Positions 7,583 to 18,847 of a DNA stretch of 64,000 nucleotides are shown one piece after another. Position 1 is the stretch's first letter; every line of letters begins with the position of its first letter. Location of the stretch: positions 214,140 to 278,139 of the forward strand of contig JAEUPQ010000040.1 in NCBI GenBank assembly GCA_016789405.1. The letters are read 5' to 3'. The DNA is from Lysobacteraceae bacterium. GTDB lineage: Bacteria > Pseudomonadota > Gammaproteobacteria > Xanthomonadales > Xanthomonadaceae. The position numbers were made by a program, and so were the translations under genes. Under the pieces are notes generated by a model. It saw only the letters and a list, made by a program, of their open reading frames with translations. It ran no database searches and was not told the origin of the DNA.

Positions 7583-8824
7583 TCAGGCGAGCAGGGTGCG
7601 CACCTTGCGCAGCGCCGCTGCGAAGCGCTCGATTTCTTCATGCGTGTTGTAGAACGCGAACGACGCGCGGCAGGTCGCCGGCACGCCGTAGAAGTGCATC
7701 AGCGGATGCGCGCAATGATGTCCCGAGCGGACCGCCACGCCTTCGAGATCGAGCAAGGTCGCCAGGTCGTGCGCATGCGCGCCCTGGATCAGGAAGCTGA
7801 TCACCGCAGCCTTGTCCGGTGCTTCGCCGAGGATCCGCAGGCCATCGATCTTGCGCAGTTCCTCGGTCGCATGCGCGAGCAGTTCGGCCTCGCGCGCCTC
7901 CACTGCATCCATGCCGAGCGCGGACAGATAATCGACCGCCGCGCCCAGGCCGATGTGGCCGGCGATGTTCGGCGTGCCGGCTTCGAAGCGGTGCGGGCCG
8001 TCGTTGAAGATCGTGCCTTCGAAACGCACTTCCTTGATCATCTCGCCACCGCCGAGGAACGGCGGCATCGCGGCCAGGTGTTCCCTGCGCGCCCACAGTG
8101 CGCCGGTGCCGGTCGGGCCGCACATCTTGTGCCCGGTGATCGCGTAGAAATCGCATCCCAGCGACGGGATGTCCAGCGCGCGATGCGGCGCCGCCTGCGA
8201 CCCGTCGATCACGGTCGTGATCCCGCGCTTGCGTGCCTCGCGGCAGATGTCCTTCACGGGGTTGACCGTGCCCAGCACGTTGCTGACATGGGTGAGCGCC
8301 AGCAGCTTCACGTCCGGCGTCATCGCCGCATGCAGCGCTTCGAGGTCGAGCGTGCCGTCTTCGCGGATTTCGGCGACCTTGATCACCGCACCGGTGCGTT
8401 CGGCGACGAGTTGCCAGGGCACGATGTTCGCGTGGTGTTCCATCCGGCTGACCAGGATCGCGTCGCCGGGCTTCAGGCGCGGCAGCGCCCACGAGTACGC
8501 CACCAGGTTGATCGCGAACGTCGTGCCGCTGCACAGCACAAGTTCGTCGCGATGCGCCCTGAGGAAGGCTGCGAGCTTCGTGCGCGAGGACTCGTAGGCT
8601 TCGGTCGCTTCGGTGCCCAGTGCATGCACGGCGCGACTGACGTTGGCGTTGTGGCGGCGGAAGAAATCGTCGACCGTGTCGATGACCTTCGCCGGTTTCT
8701 GCCCGGTGTTGGCCGAGTCGAGGTAGACCAGCGGCTTGCCGTGGACTTCGCGGGTCAGCAGCGGGAAATCCGCGCGGATCGCGCTCCAGTCGATGGCGGC
8801 GGCCAGGCCGAGGGGTGTGCTCAT
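7583..8824 (-). CDS. sufS: Cysteine desulfurase SufS
   Basis: PLP enzyme that removes sulfur from L-cysteine and delivers persulfide to the SufBCD scaffold. 413 aa, normal for class II desulfurases. PLP Lys233 is in AITGHKMCGP, His130 stacks on PLP (MEHHANIVPW), and the sulfur-carrying Cys371 is in AVRSGHHCAHP, the RSGHHCA signature of group II. VIDGSQAAPHRALD gives the PLP-binding Asp/Gln. ATG overlaps the sufD stop (ATGA). No sufE or sufU-like sulfur acceptor is encoded in the window, so it must act from elsewhere or be dispensable. Confidence 0.95.
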   Translation of the reverse strand: MSTPLGLAAAIDWSAIRADFPLLTREVHGKPLVYLDSANTGQKPAKVIDTVDDFFRRHNANVSRAVHALGTEATEAYESSRTKLAAFLRAHRDELVLCSGTTFAINLVAYSWALPRLKPGDAILVSRMEHHANIVPWQLVAERTGAVIKVAEIREDGTLDLEALHAAMTPDVKLLALTHVSNVLGTVNPVKDICREARKRGITTVIDGSQAAPHRALDIPSLGCDFYAITGHKMCGPTGTGALWARREHLAAMPPFLGGGEMIKEVRFEGTIFNDGPHRFEAGTPNIAGHIGLGAAVDYLSALGMDAVEAREAELLAHATEELRKIDGLRILGEAPDKAAVISFLIQGAHAHDLATLLDLEGVAVRSGHHCAHPLMHFYGVPATCRASFAFYNTHEEIERFAAALRKVRTLLA

Positions 8825-10118
8825 TCGGGGGCGACTCGCGAGAGGTGGGCGTCCAGGATCGTGGTCAGTGCGTCGCGCAGCGCGACGTCGTCGATGATGG
8901 CGAGCACTTCGCGACAGAACGCAGCGGTGAGCAGCGCACGTGCCTGGGGTTCCGGCAGCCCGCGCGAACGCAGGTAGAACAGGGCGGTCGGATCGATCTG
9001 GCCCACGGTCGCGCCGTGCGCAGCCTGCACTTCGTCGGCATGGATGACGAGGACGGGCTGGGTATCGATCTCGGCATTGGCCGAGAGCAGCAGGTTCTTG
9101 TTCGACAGGTTGGCGTCGGTGCCGTCCGCGCCTTCGCGGATGGTGATGCCGCCGTGGAACACCGCGCGTCCGCGGCCGGCGGCCAGGCCGCGCCACAGCA
9201 GGTCGCAGGACGTGTCGCGGGCGATGTGTTCGATGCCGAGGCGGGTGTCGACGTGGCGCTTGCCGTCGGCCAGCAGCACGCCGTTCGCAGCGAGCTTCGC
9301 GCCTTCGCCTTCCAGTCGGACGTTGAGTTCGTGGCGGGACAGTCCGGCGCCAAGTTCGAGGTCGAGGCGGCGGTAGTCGGCATCGCGCGCCAGCACGACG
9401 TCGGTGCGGACGAACGCGCTGGCACTGTCGGCATCGTCCTGCACGCGGGCGTGGACGAGGCGTGCCCGCTGCCCGACATGCGCGTGCAGCACGTGGTTGC
9501 GCAGGCCGCGATCCTCGCCGAGCGCGACATGGTGTTCGACCACGGTGAGCGCTGCGTCGTTGCGCAGGTCGATCAGGTGGCGCAGGTGCGCGGCCGTGTC
9601 GGCCTGCGTGCCGCTGGCGACGAACACGAGGTGGAGCGAAACATCGACGACCACCGACGCATCGACGCGGATGAACGCGCCTTCTTCGGCCAATGCAGCG
9701 TTGGCGACGGCGAAGAGCTCGTCCGCACCGGCATAGCGGCGCTGCAGGACGTTCGCATCGCGCGGTTCGCCCTCGCGCAACACGCGCGACAGCGACAGGG
9801 CTTCGACGCCCTGGGGCAGGTCGGAGACGTCGCTGCGGGCCGCATCGAAACGACCGTCCACGAAGACCATCCGCGGCATCGGGATCGAGGACAGGCGTGC
9901 GTCGAGTGCCACGGCATCGACGCTGCCCGCGTCCGCAGGCGCGAAGCCGCGGCGTTCGAGCGCGCGCAGCGGCGTGTATTTCCAGGCTTCGCTGCGCGGG
10001 GGCGGCAGGCCATCGCGCAGCAGGGTTTCGAGTGCCGCGCGACGACTGTCGCCGAGTCCGGCGGCTTCGCGCTGCGCCAGGGCATCGAAGGCCTGCGCGA
10101 ACGAGTCGAGCAATGCGC

Positions 10119-10122
<4 letters not shown>
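8821..10122 (-). CDS. sufD: Fe-S cluster assembly protein SufD
   Basis: 433 aa component of the SufBC2D scaffold, homologous to SufB but smaller. Recognised by the right-handed beta-helix core (residues about 150-380) and by AHGATVGQIDPTALFYLRSRG and ALLTAAFCREVL near the C-terminus, where SufD carries the conserved His used at the SufB-SufD interface (HADEVQAAHGA). Located between sufC and sufS with four-base overlaps on both sides. The N-terminal helical part (SEAWKYTPLRALERRGF) is the typical SufD motif. Confidence 0.95.
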
Positions 10123-10885
<763 letters not shown>

Positions 10886-10892
<7 letters not shown>

Positions 10893-11754
10893 GTCGAAAG
10901 TCCAGGATGACGCAAGGAATGTGAGGGTGGGCGCGGCAGGCGGAACATCACCTCGCCCTTGTCGGTGAGTTCGCCGCGGTGCCAGCCGTTGGCGCGATAG
11001 AAGGCATCGGCGCGAGTGTCCGGCGAGGTGCTGAGCGACACGGTGTCGATGCCCTGTGCGAACAGCCAGTCGGTGGCCACTGCGATCAGGCGGCGGCCGA
11101 TGCCCAGGCCTTCCTGCTCGGGGTCGACGAACAACGCCCAGATGTCTGCCTGAGCCAAGCGCGCGACGGAAAAGCCGAGGATGCGGCCGTCCTGCTCGCA
11201 GACCCAGCTGTTCGACGCGCCGGCATTGCCCAGGTGGGCGCGATAGACCTCGGGCGTGAGCCAGGAGGGATCGCTCAGGGTGTTCTCGCGCACGTCCATG
11301 CGGATCGCGTGCATTGCCGGAATGTCGGCATCGACCGCTTCCCGCACGCGCATCGCGCCGGCACCGCTCGCCAGCAAGCGCAGGGCCTCCAGCGCGTCCT
11401 CGCGCTGCGCCCAGGGCACGAACAGGTGGTCGTGGAAGTACGCCGATACCGCGTTGCAGGGAATGTCGCGATCGGCCAGCGCGCCTGCGATCGCGGCCAT
11501 CATGCCCACCGCGTCGAGGCTCGAGTGGATGCGCAGGGTGATCTGCGCCCAGCGCGGCTCGTCGCTGCCAGCGTGCCCGCCGGCCGTGGTTTCGACCACG
11601 ACGGTCGTGCCTTCGTCCTCGCGGAACAGCATGATCGCGTCCGGCGGCACCGGCGTGTCGTGCGCCTGCGTGCGGATCGCGCGCGGACGCGCAGCCAGCG
11701 CCGGCGAGAGCCCGGCCAGAAGACGCTGCAGATCGGTTTCGCCGACGCTCGCGG

Positions 11755-11758
<4 letters not shown>
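10886..11758 (-). CDS. ACT-domain and GNAT acetyltransferase fusion
   Basis: 290 aa protein with two parts. Residues about 10-135 resemble the paired ACT-like domains of the CASTOR/ACT_7 group (AIMLFREDEGTTVVVETT, HSSLDAVGMMAAIAGALADR, DIPCNAVSAYFHDHLFVP), which bind amino acids. Residues about 140-270 form a GNAT domain with acetyl-CoA loop DPEQEGLGIGRRLI and FYRANGWHRGE. The start ATG overlaps the sufB stop and its own stop lies inside sufC, so it is firmly embedded in the SUF operon. Amino-acid-regulated acetylation is an inference from architecture; substrate unknown. Confidence 0.8.
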
Positions 11759-13230
<1,472 letters not shown>

Positions 13231-13239
13231 GTCGTTGCC

Positions 13240-13692
13240 TCAGCGCGCGGTCAGCGCGACGGGAATGGCCTTGCGCGGCAGCGGCGCGCCGGGCGGCAGG
13301 GCCATGTCGGCCAGCGAGATCCCGCGCAGGGCCTCGGCGACCACGTCATTGATGCGGCGCCAGTTGGCCCGGGCGCCGCAGGATTGTTCGATGCCGCACT
13401 GACCCTCGTGCACGCTGCACTCGGTCATCGCCAGCGGGCCTTCCATCGCCTCGAGGATCTGCACCAGCGAGATCTCGGCGGCAGGCCGGGCCAGGCGATA
13501 GCCGCCGGTGGCCCCGCGGAACGCCTGCACCAGTCCGGCCTGGGCCAGCGGCTTCAGCACCTTGGCCACGGTCGGCGCTTCCAGCCCGGCGCGTTCGGCC
13601 AGGCCGCTGGCGCTGAGCACGGCATCGGGCGCGCTGGCCAGGACGGTCAGCACCACGGTGGCGTAATCGGTGAGCTTCGTGACGCGGAGCAT
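13240..13692 (-). CDS. Rrf2 family SUF operon regulator
   Basis: 150 aa transcription factor. An N-terminal winged helix starts LRVTKLTDYATVVLTVLA, with recognition region ERAGLEAPTVAKVLKPLAQAG and wing GATGGYRLARP. Three cysteines (Cys92, Cys99, Cys105 in TECSVHEGQCGIEQSC) provide Fe-S cluster ligands, so it should sense cluster status. It corresponds to the SUF-system assembly regulator of proteobacteria, distinct from IscR. Start is the ATG beginning this Rrf2 consensus; the longer frame includes the promoter. As first gene of the operon it is probably autoregulatory. Confidence 0.93.
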   Translation of the reverse strand: MLRVTKLTDYATVVLTVLASAPDAVLSASGLAERAGLEAPTVAKVLKPLAQAGLVQAFRGATGGYRLARPAAEISLVQILEAMEGPLAMTECSVHEGQCGIEQSCGARANWRRINDVVAEALRGISLADMALPPGAPLPRKAIPVALTAR

Positions 13693-13726
13693 GAGTCCGG
13701 CCGGCGCGGGATAAAAGAGGACCGAA

Positions 13727-13755
13727 ATTGTACGCTTTCGGCGCCCCCAGCTCAA
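13727..13755 (-). promoter_or_regulatory. Sigma-70 promoter of the SUF operon
   Basis: Minus-strand TTGAGC (13750-13755) and TACAAT (13727-13732) with a 17-bp spacer, placed 35 bp upstream of the Rrf2 regulator ATG. No clear Rrf2 operator palindrome was recognised, but the element is the only good promoter in the gap. Confidence 0.65.
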
Positions 13756-13912
13756 ATCGGGCCACCGGAACGCTCAGTGGCGGGGCGGACCTGCGGCAGC
13801 CATGCGGCTGCGGGTGACGAATGTCAGGTACGAAGACTGACGAACGCCAATGGTCGCGACGGCGCCGATCCGGAGAATTCCGTCCATACCGCCACGGACA
13901 CAGGAGTCCGCC

Positions 13913-14188
13913 ATGAATGCCCGAGTGACCACCAACAATCAGGTCGGCAACGTCTTCGAGAAGACGCTTTTCGAGAGCGGCCTCCACACCGTCGCCGGCC
14001 AGCTGGTCGAACGCGCCGCCCAGGTGTCGACAGAAGCCAACGGGTCCCGCCTGCTGCGCTGGGTGCTGGCGATCGGTGCGATCTTCCTTGCCTGGAAGGC
14101 ACTGCGCGGCCTGAAGTCGATCTTCTGGACCCTGTTCGGCCTGGGCATGATGGTGTACTGGACGGGCATGTGGCGCATGTGGGCCTGA
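13913..14188 (+). CDS. Small membrane protein of unknown function
   Basis: 91 aa, not recognised. A hydrophilic N-terminal half with predicted amphipathic helix (FEKTLFESGLHTVAGQLVER) is followed by two short hydrophobic segments (LLRWVLAIGAIFLAWKAL and IFWTLFGLGMMVYWTGMW), so a two-pass or hairpin inner-membrane protein. The start ATG is preceded by CAGGAG at suitable spacing, favouring it over an upstream alternative. Transcribed away from the SUF operon. Confidence 0.65.
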   Translation: MNARVTTNNQVGNVFEKTLFESGLHTVAGQLVERAAQVSTEANGSRLLRWVLAIGAIFLAWKALRGLKSIFWTLFGLGMMVYWTGMWRMWA

Positions 14189-14207
14189 CCTGGCCATGCG
14201 CTGCGGC

Positions 14208-14232
14208 GCAGGGCGGCCGCAAGCCGCCCTGC
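14208..14232. repeat. Strong intergenic hairpin without T tract
   Basis: Perfect 10-bp inverted repeat GCAGGGCGGC / GCCGCCCTGC with loop CGCAA, 20 bp after the small membrane protein gene. Neither strand has a following T run, so it is not a canonical intrinsic terminator; it may stabilise the mRNA end or act with Rho. Confidence 0.5.
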
Positions 14233-14283
14233 GGGCAAAATGGGCCATAATCCAAGGCCTCCTCCGTTGGATCCCAGTGCGCC

Positions 14284-14754
14284 ATGCCCAAGAAGAAGAT
14301 CGTCGCCCGTCTTTCCAGCATCCACGGCAATGGCGTGTTCGCCGACGAGCAGATCCGCAAGGGCGACCGCATCGTCCGCTACAAGGGCACGCTCCGCACG
14401 CACAAGGAGGTCGATCGTCTCTACGGCGAACAGGACGAGAACGGCCACACCTTCCTCTTCACCCTCAACGACGATTACGTGATCGACGCCAACGAGGGCG
14501 GCAACGTCGCGCGCTGGATCAACCACAGCTGCGACCCGAACTGCGAATCGGTGATCGAGGAAAACGACAAGGGCAAGGCGCACAAGGACAAGGTCTTCAT
14601 CGAAGCCATCCGCGACATCAAGCCTGGCGAAGAGTTGACCTACAACTACGGCATCGTGCTCGAAGAGCGCTATACCGCGAAGCTCAAGAAGCTGTGGGAA
14701 TGCCGCTGCGGTTCGAAGAAGTGCACCGGGACGATGCTGCAGCCCAAACGCTGA
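14284..14754 (+). CDS. SET-domain protein-lysine N-methyltransferase
   Basis: 156 aa, a minimal SET plus post-SET protein. Conserved elements: SIHGNGVFADEQIRKGDRI (SET-N), RWINHSCDPNCE (the NHSCxPN cofactor motif), GEELTYNYG (catalytic Tyr region) and post-SET CRCGSKKCTG, whose three Cys together with the NHSC cysteine bind zinc. Intact by motif, so presumably an active S-adenosylmethionine-dependent lysine methyltransferase in the cytoplasm. No pre-SET or other domain. Stands alone between unrelated genes; substrate unknown. Confidence 0.88.
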   Translation: MPKKKIVARLSSIHGNGVFADEQIRKGDRIVRYKGTLRTHKEVDRLYGEQDENGHTFLFTLNDDYVIDANEGGNVARWINHSCDPNCESVIEENDKGKAHKDKVFIEAIRDIKPGEELTYNYGIVLEERYTAKLKKLWECRCGSKKCTGTMLQPKR

Positions 14755-14913
14755 TGTCGTGATTCGCCGGCCTCGGCCGGATGCTGCCGCCAGCTTCGGC
14801 AAAGTCCGGAGTGACGGAGGATGCGACGAGCGGAAAGTTCCCATGACTTAAGACAGTCGTCGCAGTTCCGATGCGGCGCCAGCATGTGCGCACGTTTTCA
14901 ATCGGGATGTGCC

Positions 14914-17151
14914 ATGCGCGCATTGATGTCTGCCCTGGTCTTCTCGTTGCCCCTGCCGGCCGTCGCCATCGAAGTGGACGGCCGGATCGATCCCACGGAA
15001 TGGGCCGATGCGCAACGCGTCGACGACTTCCGCATGACCCAGCCTCTCACCCGCGAGCCCACTCGCCACGGCACCGAAGCCTGGTACAAGGCGACTGAGC
15101 AGGGCCTGGCCATCGCGTTCCGCAACCGCCAGCCGGCCGACGTGCCGCGCACGAAGCAGCGCTTCCAGCGCGACCGCAACGGCAACGTCGACCGCGTCAA
15201 CGTGTACGTGGATTTCGACGGCGACGGCCGCAGCGGTTACAACTTCATGGTCGGACTGTCGGACGACATCGCCGACAGCACCATCAGCAACGAGAACCAG
15301 TTCAATGGCGACTGGGACGGCAACTGGACGCACGCAGTGTCCGAGGATGCCGAAGGCTGGTCCGCCGAAATGCTCATTCCCTGGCACATCGCGCCGATGC
15401 GCCAGGGCGATGGCAAGACCCGCACGATCGGCCTGGCCTTCGACCGCGTGGTCGGCAACAGCAACGAGCGCATGGCCTGGCCGGCGATCAGCTTCAACGA
15501 GCAGCGCTACCTCAGCGAATTGCGCAAGGTCGAAGTCCCGCAGTACAGCCAGTCGCTGCTTGCGATCACGCCGTACGTGGTCGGTCTGTACGACAACGTC
15601 GACGGCAAGGCCGACTTCGATGCAGGCGCAGACATCTTCTGGAAGCCGAACGGCCAGTTCCAGCTCAGTGGCACGATCAATCCGGATTTCGGCCAGGTCG
15701 AGAGCGACGGCATCGTGGTCAACTTCAGCGCCATCGAAACCTTCTTCGGCGACAAGCGTCCGTTCTTCACCGAGAACCAGGGGTATTTCGAAGTGCCTTT
15801 CGGTTCGCTCGGCAATGCGCAGCAGCTGATCTACACCCGTCGCATCGGTGCCCTCGCCGATGACGGCAAGAGCGCCGGCGACGTCGCTGCCGCGGTGAAG
15901 ATCAACGGCAGCATCGGCGGATTCGGTTACGGCGTGTTCGCCGCCACCGAGAACGACGACGTCGGCCGCGACTTCTACGCGCTGCGCGCCACCCGCGATT
16001 TCGCAGGGCATGGCGTCGGGGCGATGGTGACCCGGGTCAATCGTCCGTTCTTCGATCGCGAGGCCACGGTCTTTTCGCTCGACCATCGCTGGAGCCCGAA
16101 TGCGCGCTGGACCGTGCGCAGCAACGTCGTCGGATCCAGCGTCGAGCAGGGTGGCGACCGCGTGCGCGATAGCGGCGGACAGATGCGCATCGACCACCAG
16201 ATCAACGATGCCTGGCGCCAGCAGCTCTACCTGCTGCACACCGGCGGCGACCTGCAACTCAACGATTTCGGATTCCTGGATCGCAACAACTTCAACTACG
16301 GTCGCTACGAGTTGTCGCGTCGCATCACCGACCTGCCCGCCGAATCGCCCTATGCATCGCACCAGTGGCGCTACGCGGTCTCCCGTCGCACGAACGACGA
16401 TGGCGTGCACATCGCCGATGCCTTCGCGATCAATCGCGGCAGCGAACGCCGCGATGGCGGCAACCAGTTCTTCGAGATCGCCGGCTGGACCTCGGGCCAC
16501 GACGACCTGATCACCCGCGGCAATGGCCCGGTCAAGCATCCCGGACGGCTGTTCGGCTTTGCCGAGCGCTTCTTCCCGAAGAAGAAGCATTGGTCGCTCT
16601 ACACCAATCTCCGCTACAACGCCGAAGGACTGGGCGGCATCGATCGTGGCGCGTGGTCGACGACGCTGGAGCCCGCCTATGCCGTCAACGACGATCTTTC
16701 GTTCTCGCTCGGCCTGGAATTGCAGCGCAATCCCGACTGGGTGATCTGGGACCGCGACACCCGACGCCTGGTGACCTACGGCTCGGAACAGGCCTTGCTC
16801 ACCTTGGGCAGCGTCTGGCTGATCGATGGCAAGCAGGAATTGCGCGTGCGCCTGGAGGCGCTGGGCCTGGATGCGGACGCCAAGCACGCCTCGCGTGTCG
16901 GGCCCGGCGGCGAGCCAGTGCGCGATCCCGGTGCGGTCAACGACTTCGCCTTGCGCAACCTCGGGTTCCAGGTGCGCTACCGCTACGAGTTCGCGCCGCT
17001 GTCCTATCTCTACGTGGCCTACGTGCGTGGCGGTTCGCTGTTCCAGCGCGGCGCCGGTCCGTATTCGGTCGGCGAGGAATTCAGCGAAGCCTTCGACATG
17101 CGTGACAGCGAACAGCTGCTGGTGAAGCTGTCCTACCGGTTCGAGATCTGA
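14914..17151 (+). CDS. DUF5916 outer-membrane protein with CBM9-like N-terminus
   Basis: 745 aa. Signal peptide MRALMSALVFSLPLPAVA, then a CBM9-like beta-sandwich (residues about 20-210; IEVDGRIDPTEWADAQRVDD and YVDFDGDGRSGYNF). The DUF5916 core shows NPDFGQVESDGIVVNFSAIE followed by FFGDKRPFFTENQGYFE, the family hallmark. The long C-terminal part has alternating hydrophobic beta-strands and ends ...LVKLSYRFEI, consistent with an outer-membrane barrel. Start chosen at the ATG just before the signal peptide. The family is common in Bacteroidetes and Lysobacteraceae; function is not established, perhaps glycan- or hydrolase-linked. Monocistronic. Confidence 0.85.
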   Translation: MRALMSALVFSLPLPAVAIEVDGRIDPTEWADAQRVDDFRMTQPLTREPTRHGTEAWYKATEQGLAIAFRNRQPADVPRTKQRFQRDRNGNVDRVNVYVDFDGDGRSGYNFMVGLSDDIADSTISNENQFNGDWDGNWTHAVSEDAEGWSAEMLIPWHIAPMRQGDGKTRTIGLAFDRVVGNSNERMAWPAISFNEQRYLSELRKVEVPQYSQSLLAITPYVVGLYDNVDGKADFDAGADIFWKPNGQFQLSGTINPDFGQVESDGIVVNFSAIETFFGDKRPFFTENQGYFEVPFGSLGNAQQLIYTRRIGALADDGKSAGDVAAAVKINGSIGGFGYGVFAATENDDVGRDFYALRATRDFAGHGVGAMVTRVNRPFFDREATVFSLDHRWSPNARWTVRSNVVGSSVEQGGDRVRDSGGQMRIDHQINDAWRQQLYLLHTGGDLQLNDFGFLDRNNFNYGRYELSRRITDLPAESPYASHQWRYAVSRRTNDDGVHIADAFAINRGSERRDGGNQFFEIAGWTSGHDDLITRGNGPVKHPGRLFGFAERFFPKKKHWSLYTNLRYNAEGLGGIDRGAWSTTLEPAYAVNDDLSFSLGLELQRNPDWVIWDRDTRRLVTYGSEQALLTLGSVWLIDGKQELRVRLEALGLDADAKHASRVGPGGEPVRDPGAVNDFALRNLGFQVRYRYEFAPLSYLYVAYVRGGSLFQRGAGPYSVGEEFSEAFDMRDSEQLLVKLSYRFEI

Positions 17152-17172
17152 GACCCGGCGCGGCGTCGCGGG

Positions 17173-17748
17173 TCACCGATCCAGTTCGATGACGACCCGC
17201 CCGTTGCGGATGAGCGTACCGGCGATCCGGCGATCGCCGAGTTTCTGCTGCAGGTCGGGTTCGAGGCGGTAGACCGGCTCGCTGCGTGCGTAATCACGCA
17301 GCCAGCCGTTGATGAGGTCGCGCCCCGTCGCGTTCATGCGGCCACCCAGCAGCGGCAGTTCGGCAGACTCCAGTTCGGGTTCTTCCATGTACAGCGCATT
17401 GGTGCGGGTGTCGTAGCGCAGGCCGCTGGTCAACGCGAAATGTCCCGCCGGGCGGTCGGAGCGCATGCCCAACCCTTCCAGGCCGACATCGAAATCCAGG
17501 TGCAGCCGCGTGCTTTCGGGCGGAATGGCGACGCGCGGGTTGAGCACGGTCAGCGTGACCAGACCGCCGAGTTGTTCGTAGTCGCGGGGATAGTGCTTGT
17601 CGAGATACTTCTGCAACTGCGCTGGCGAGAGCGAGGCCTGGTTGCCGAGCAGTGCCTGCGCGGTTTCCAGCGTGGCGCAGGAGGCGAGTGCGGCCGAGCT
17701 GGCAAGCAGCAATGCGGCGCGGAGCAGTGTGCGGCGTCGGGCGATCAT
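17173..17748 (-). CDS. DUF1439 lipoprotein
   Basis: 191 aa. The leader MIARRRTLLRAALLLASSAA ends in lipobox LASC, so it is lipidated at Cys and probably sits in the outer or inner membrane facing the periplasm. The mature part starts with LSPAQLQKYLDKHYPRDYEQ and contains paired beta-hairpins, as in DUF1439 (E. coli YceB-like) proteins, a lipid-binding-like fold. The start is the ATG that makes the leader begin with a basic n-region. Transcribed convergently with the DUF5916 gene. Confidence 0.82.
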   Translation of the reverse strand: MIARRRTLLRAALLLASSAALASCATLETAQALLGNQASLSPAQLQKYLDKHYPRDYEQLGGLVTLTVLNPRVAIPPESTRLHLDFDVGLEGLGMRSDRPAGHFALTSGLRYDTRTNALYMEEPELESAELPLLGGRMNATGRDLINGWLRDYARSEPVYRLEPDLQQKLGDRRIAGTLIRNGRVVIELDR

Positions 17749-17812
17749 GGCGTTCTCCGGGGATGGAGGAACGATGGTCCGCCGCCGGTGAACCGGGCGT
17801 GATCGCGGCGGG

Positions 17813-18097
17813 TCAGCGGTCGATGCGTGCCTTGCGCATCGGCGTGTAATGCCACCAGGGATGGGGCGGCGCGCCGCGCATGAAATCGATGATGGCGAGG
17901 AAGACATCGATCACGCAGGGATCGTGGCGGACGCCGGTCATCGCGCACAAGCGGTCGTAGAGCAGCCACGCGTCCTGTGCGGCGAGGTCGGCGGGCGAGG
18001 CGATGCCGAGCAGGCGCAGGTCCGCTTCGGTCGCGGGGCCGAGGTTCGGGATGTCCTGGAAACGTCGGACATCGATGGCGCGGGCGGCCTTGGCCAT
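17813..18097 (-). CDS. Helix-hairpin-helix protein (Cdd1 / pathogenicity locus family)
   Basis: 94 aa. DIPNLGPATEADLRLLGI matches the helix-hairpin-helix of small Cdd1-like proteins, followed by DPCVIDVFLAIIDFMRGAP and the C-terminal PWWHYTPMRKARI, a conserved tail of the family. Such HhH modules bind DNA or RNA non-specifically. It follows the HU gene on the same strand but a terminator separates them, so it may have its own promoter or depend on read-through. Function unknown. Confidence 0.78.
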   Translation of the reverse strand: MAKAARAIDVRRFQDIPNLGPATEADLRLLGIASPADLAAQDAWLLYDRLCAMTGVRHDPCVIDVFLAIIDFMRGAPPHPWWHYTPMRKARIDR

Positions 18098-18121
18098 GGC
18101 GTCCTGCTTCGTATGCGTCGG

Positions 18122-18159
18122 AAACGAAAAGGCCGGATTCCACAGGGAAATCCGGCCTT
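18122..18159 (-). terminator. Rho-independent terminator of the HU gene
   Basis: Minus-strand stem AAGGCCGGAT / ATCCGGCCTT (10 bp) with an 11-base loop and trailing TTTTCGTTTC. Located 45 bp after the HU stop codon. Confidence 0.8.
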
Positions 18160-18203
18160 CGCGGTCATCGTGGCGACATGCGCCGCGATGGAGATGTCGA
18201 ACC

Positions 18204-18593
18204 TCAGGCCGTCGCGGCGTCCTTGAGCTTCTTCATCGGGCGCACCTTCACCTTGACGGTGGCCGGCTTCGCAGCGAAGACGGTTTCCTGGCCGGTGAAC
18301 GGGTTGATGCCCTTGCGCTTCGGCTTGGCGGCAACGCTCACCGCGGTGATCTTCAGCACGCCCGGCAGCACGAACTGGCCTGCGCCCTTCTTGCCGATGG
18401 AGGCGTGGATGGCGCCCTCGAGCGCGGCCATCACGGCGCGCACGTCCTTGGCGGCGACTTCGGTCGCGCCGGCGATGTGGGCGACCAGAGCGGACTTGCT
18501 CATCACGTCCTTGATCGGCTTCGGCGCGGCTGCCTTGGCGGGGGCCTTGGCTTTGCCGGCGACCTTCTTCGCAGCTTTTTTCTTGGTTGCCAT
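18204..18593 (-). CDS. HU family DNA-binding protein with lysine-rich N-terminal tail
   Basis: 129 aa. Residues about 30-120 form the HU/IHF fold: MSKSALVAHIAGATEVAAKD, dimer helices, and the DNA-binding arm with KRKGINPFTGQETVFAAKPA, including the conserved Asn-Pro that intercalates DNA. The first 28 residues are a Lys/Ala-rich tail (MATKKKAAKKVAGKAKAPAK...), absent from ordinary 90-residue HU proteins and reminiscent of histone H1 tails. The C-terminus is also basic. Start chosen by the SD GAGGAAA seven bases upstream. Nucleoid compaction is the expected role. Confidence 0.9.
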   Translation of the reverse strand: MATKKKAAKKVAGKAKAPAKAAAPKPIKDVMSKSALVAHIAGATEVAAKDVRAVMAALEGAIHASIGKKGAGQFVLPGVLKITAVSVAAKPKRKGINPFTGQETVFAAKPATVKVKVRPMKKLKDAATA

Positions 18594-18659
18594 GAGAGTG
18601 TTTTTTCCTCGTCGGATGATTGATCTGTGTCTGGGCCGGATTACCGCCCCGGCCCGTGA

Positions 18660-18688
18660 ACTGTAGGCCATGGTCGAGGCGTCGCCAA
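18660..18688 (-). promoter_or_regulatory. Probable promoter of the HU gene
   Basis: Minus-strand TTGGCG (18683-18688) and TACAGT (18660-18665), spacer 17 bp, leaving a leader of roughly 60 nt before the HU start. Match is moderate (4/6 and 5/6). Confidence 0.5.
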
Positions 18689-18847
18689 GCCCCCGGGACG
18701 GCTTTTTTCAGGGATTTTCTGCTTTTCGATGCGGCCGTCCGTGCATTTTCCCCGCAGCATGCCGGGAAAGCGTGCTGCGCGTGGCGAAAACGCCATGAAA
18801 AAAGCGGGCGTGGGACATCACCGGACAAGCCGCGTTGTCACGCCCAG

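Noticed and set aside
14208..14232. Rho-independent terminator
   Set aside because: The hairpin is strong but neither strand has a T tract, so it is listed only as a hairpin.
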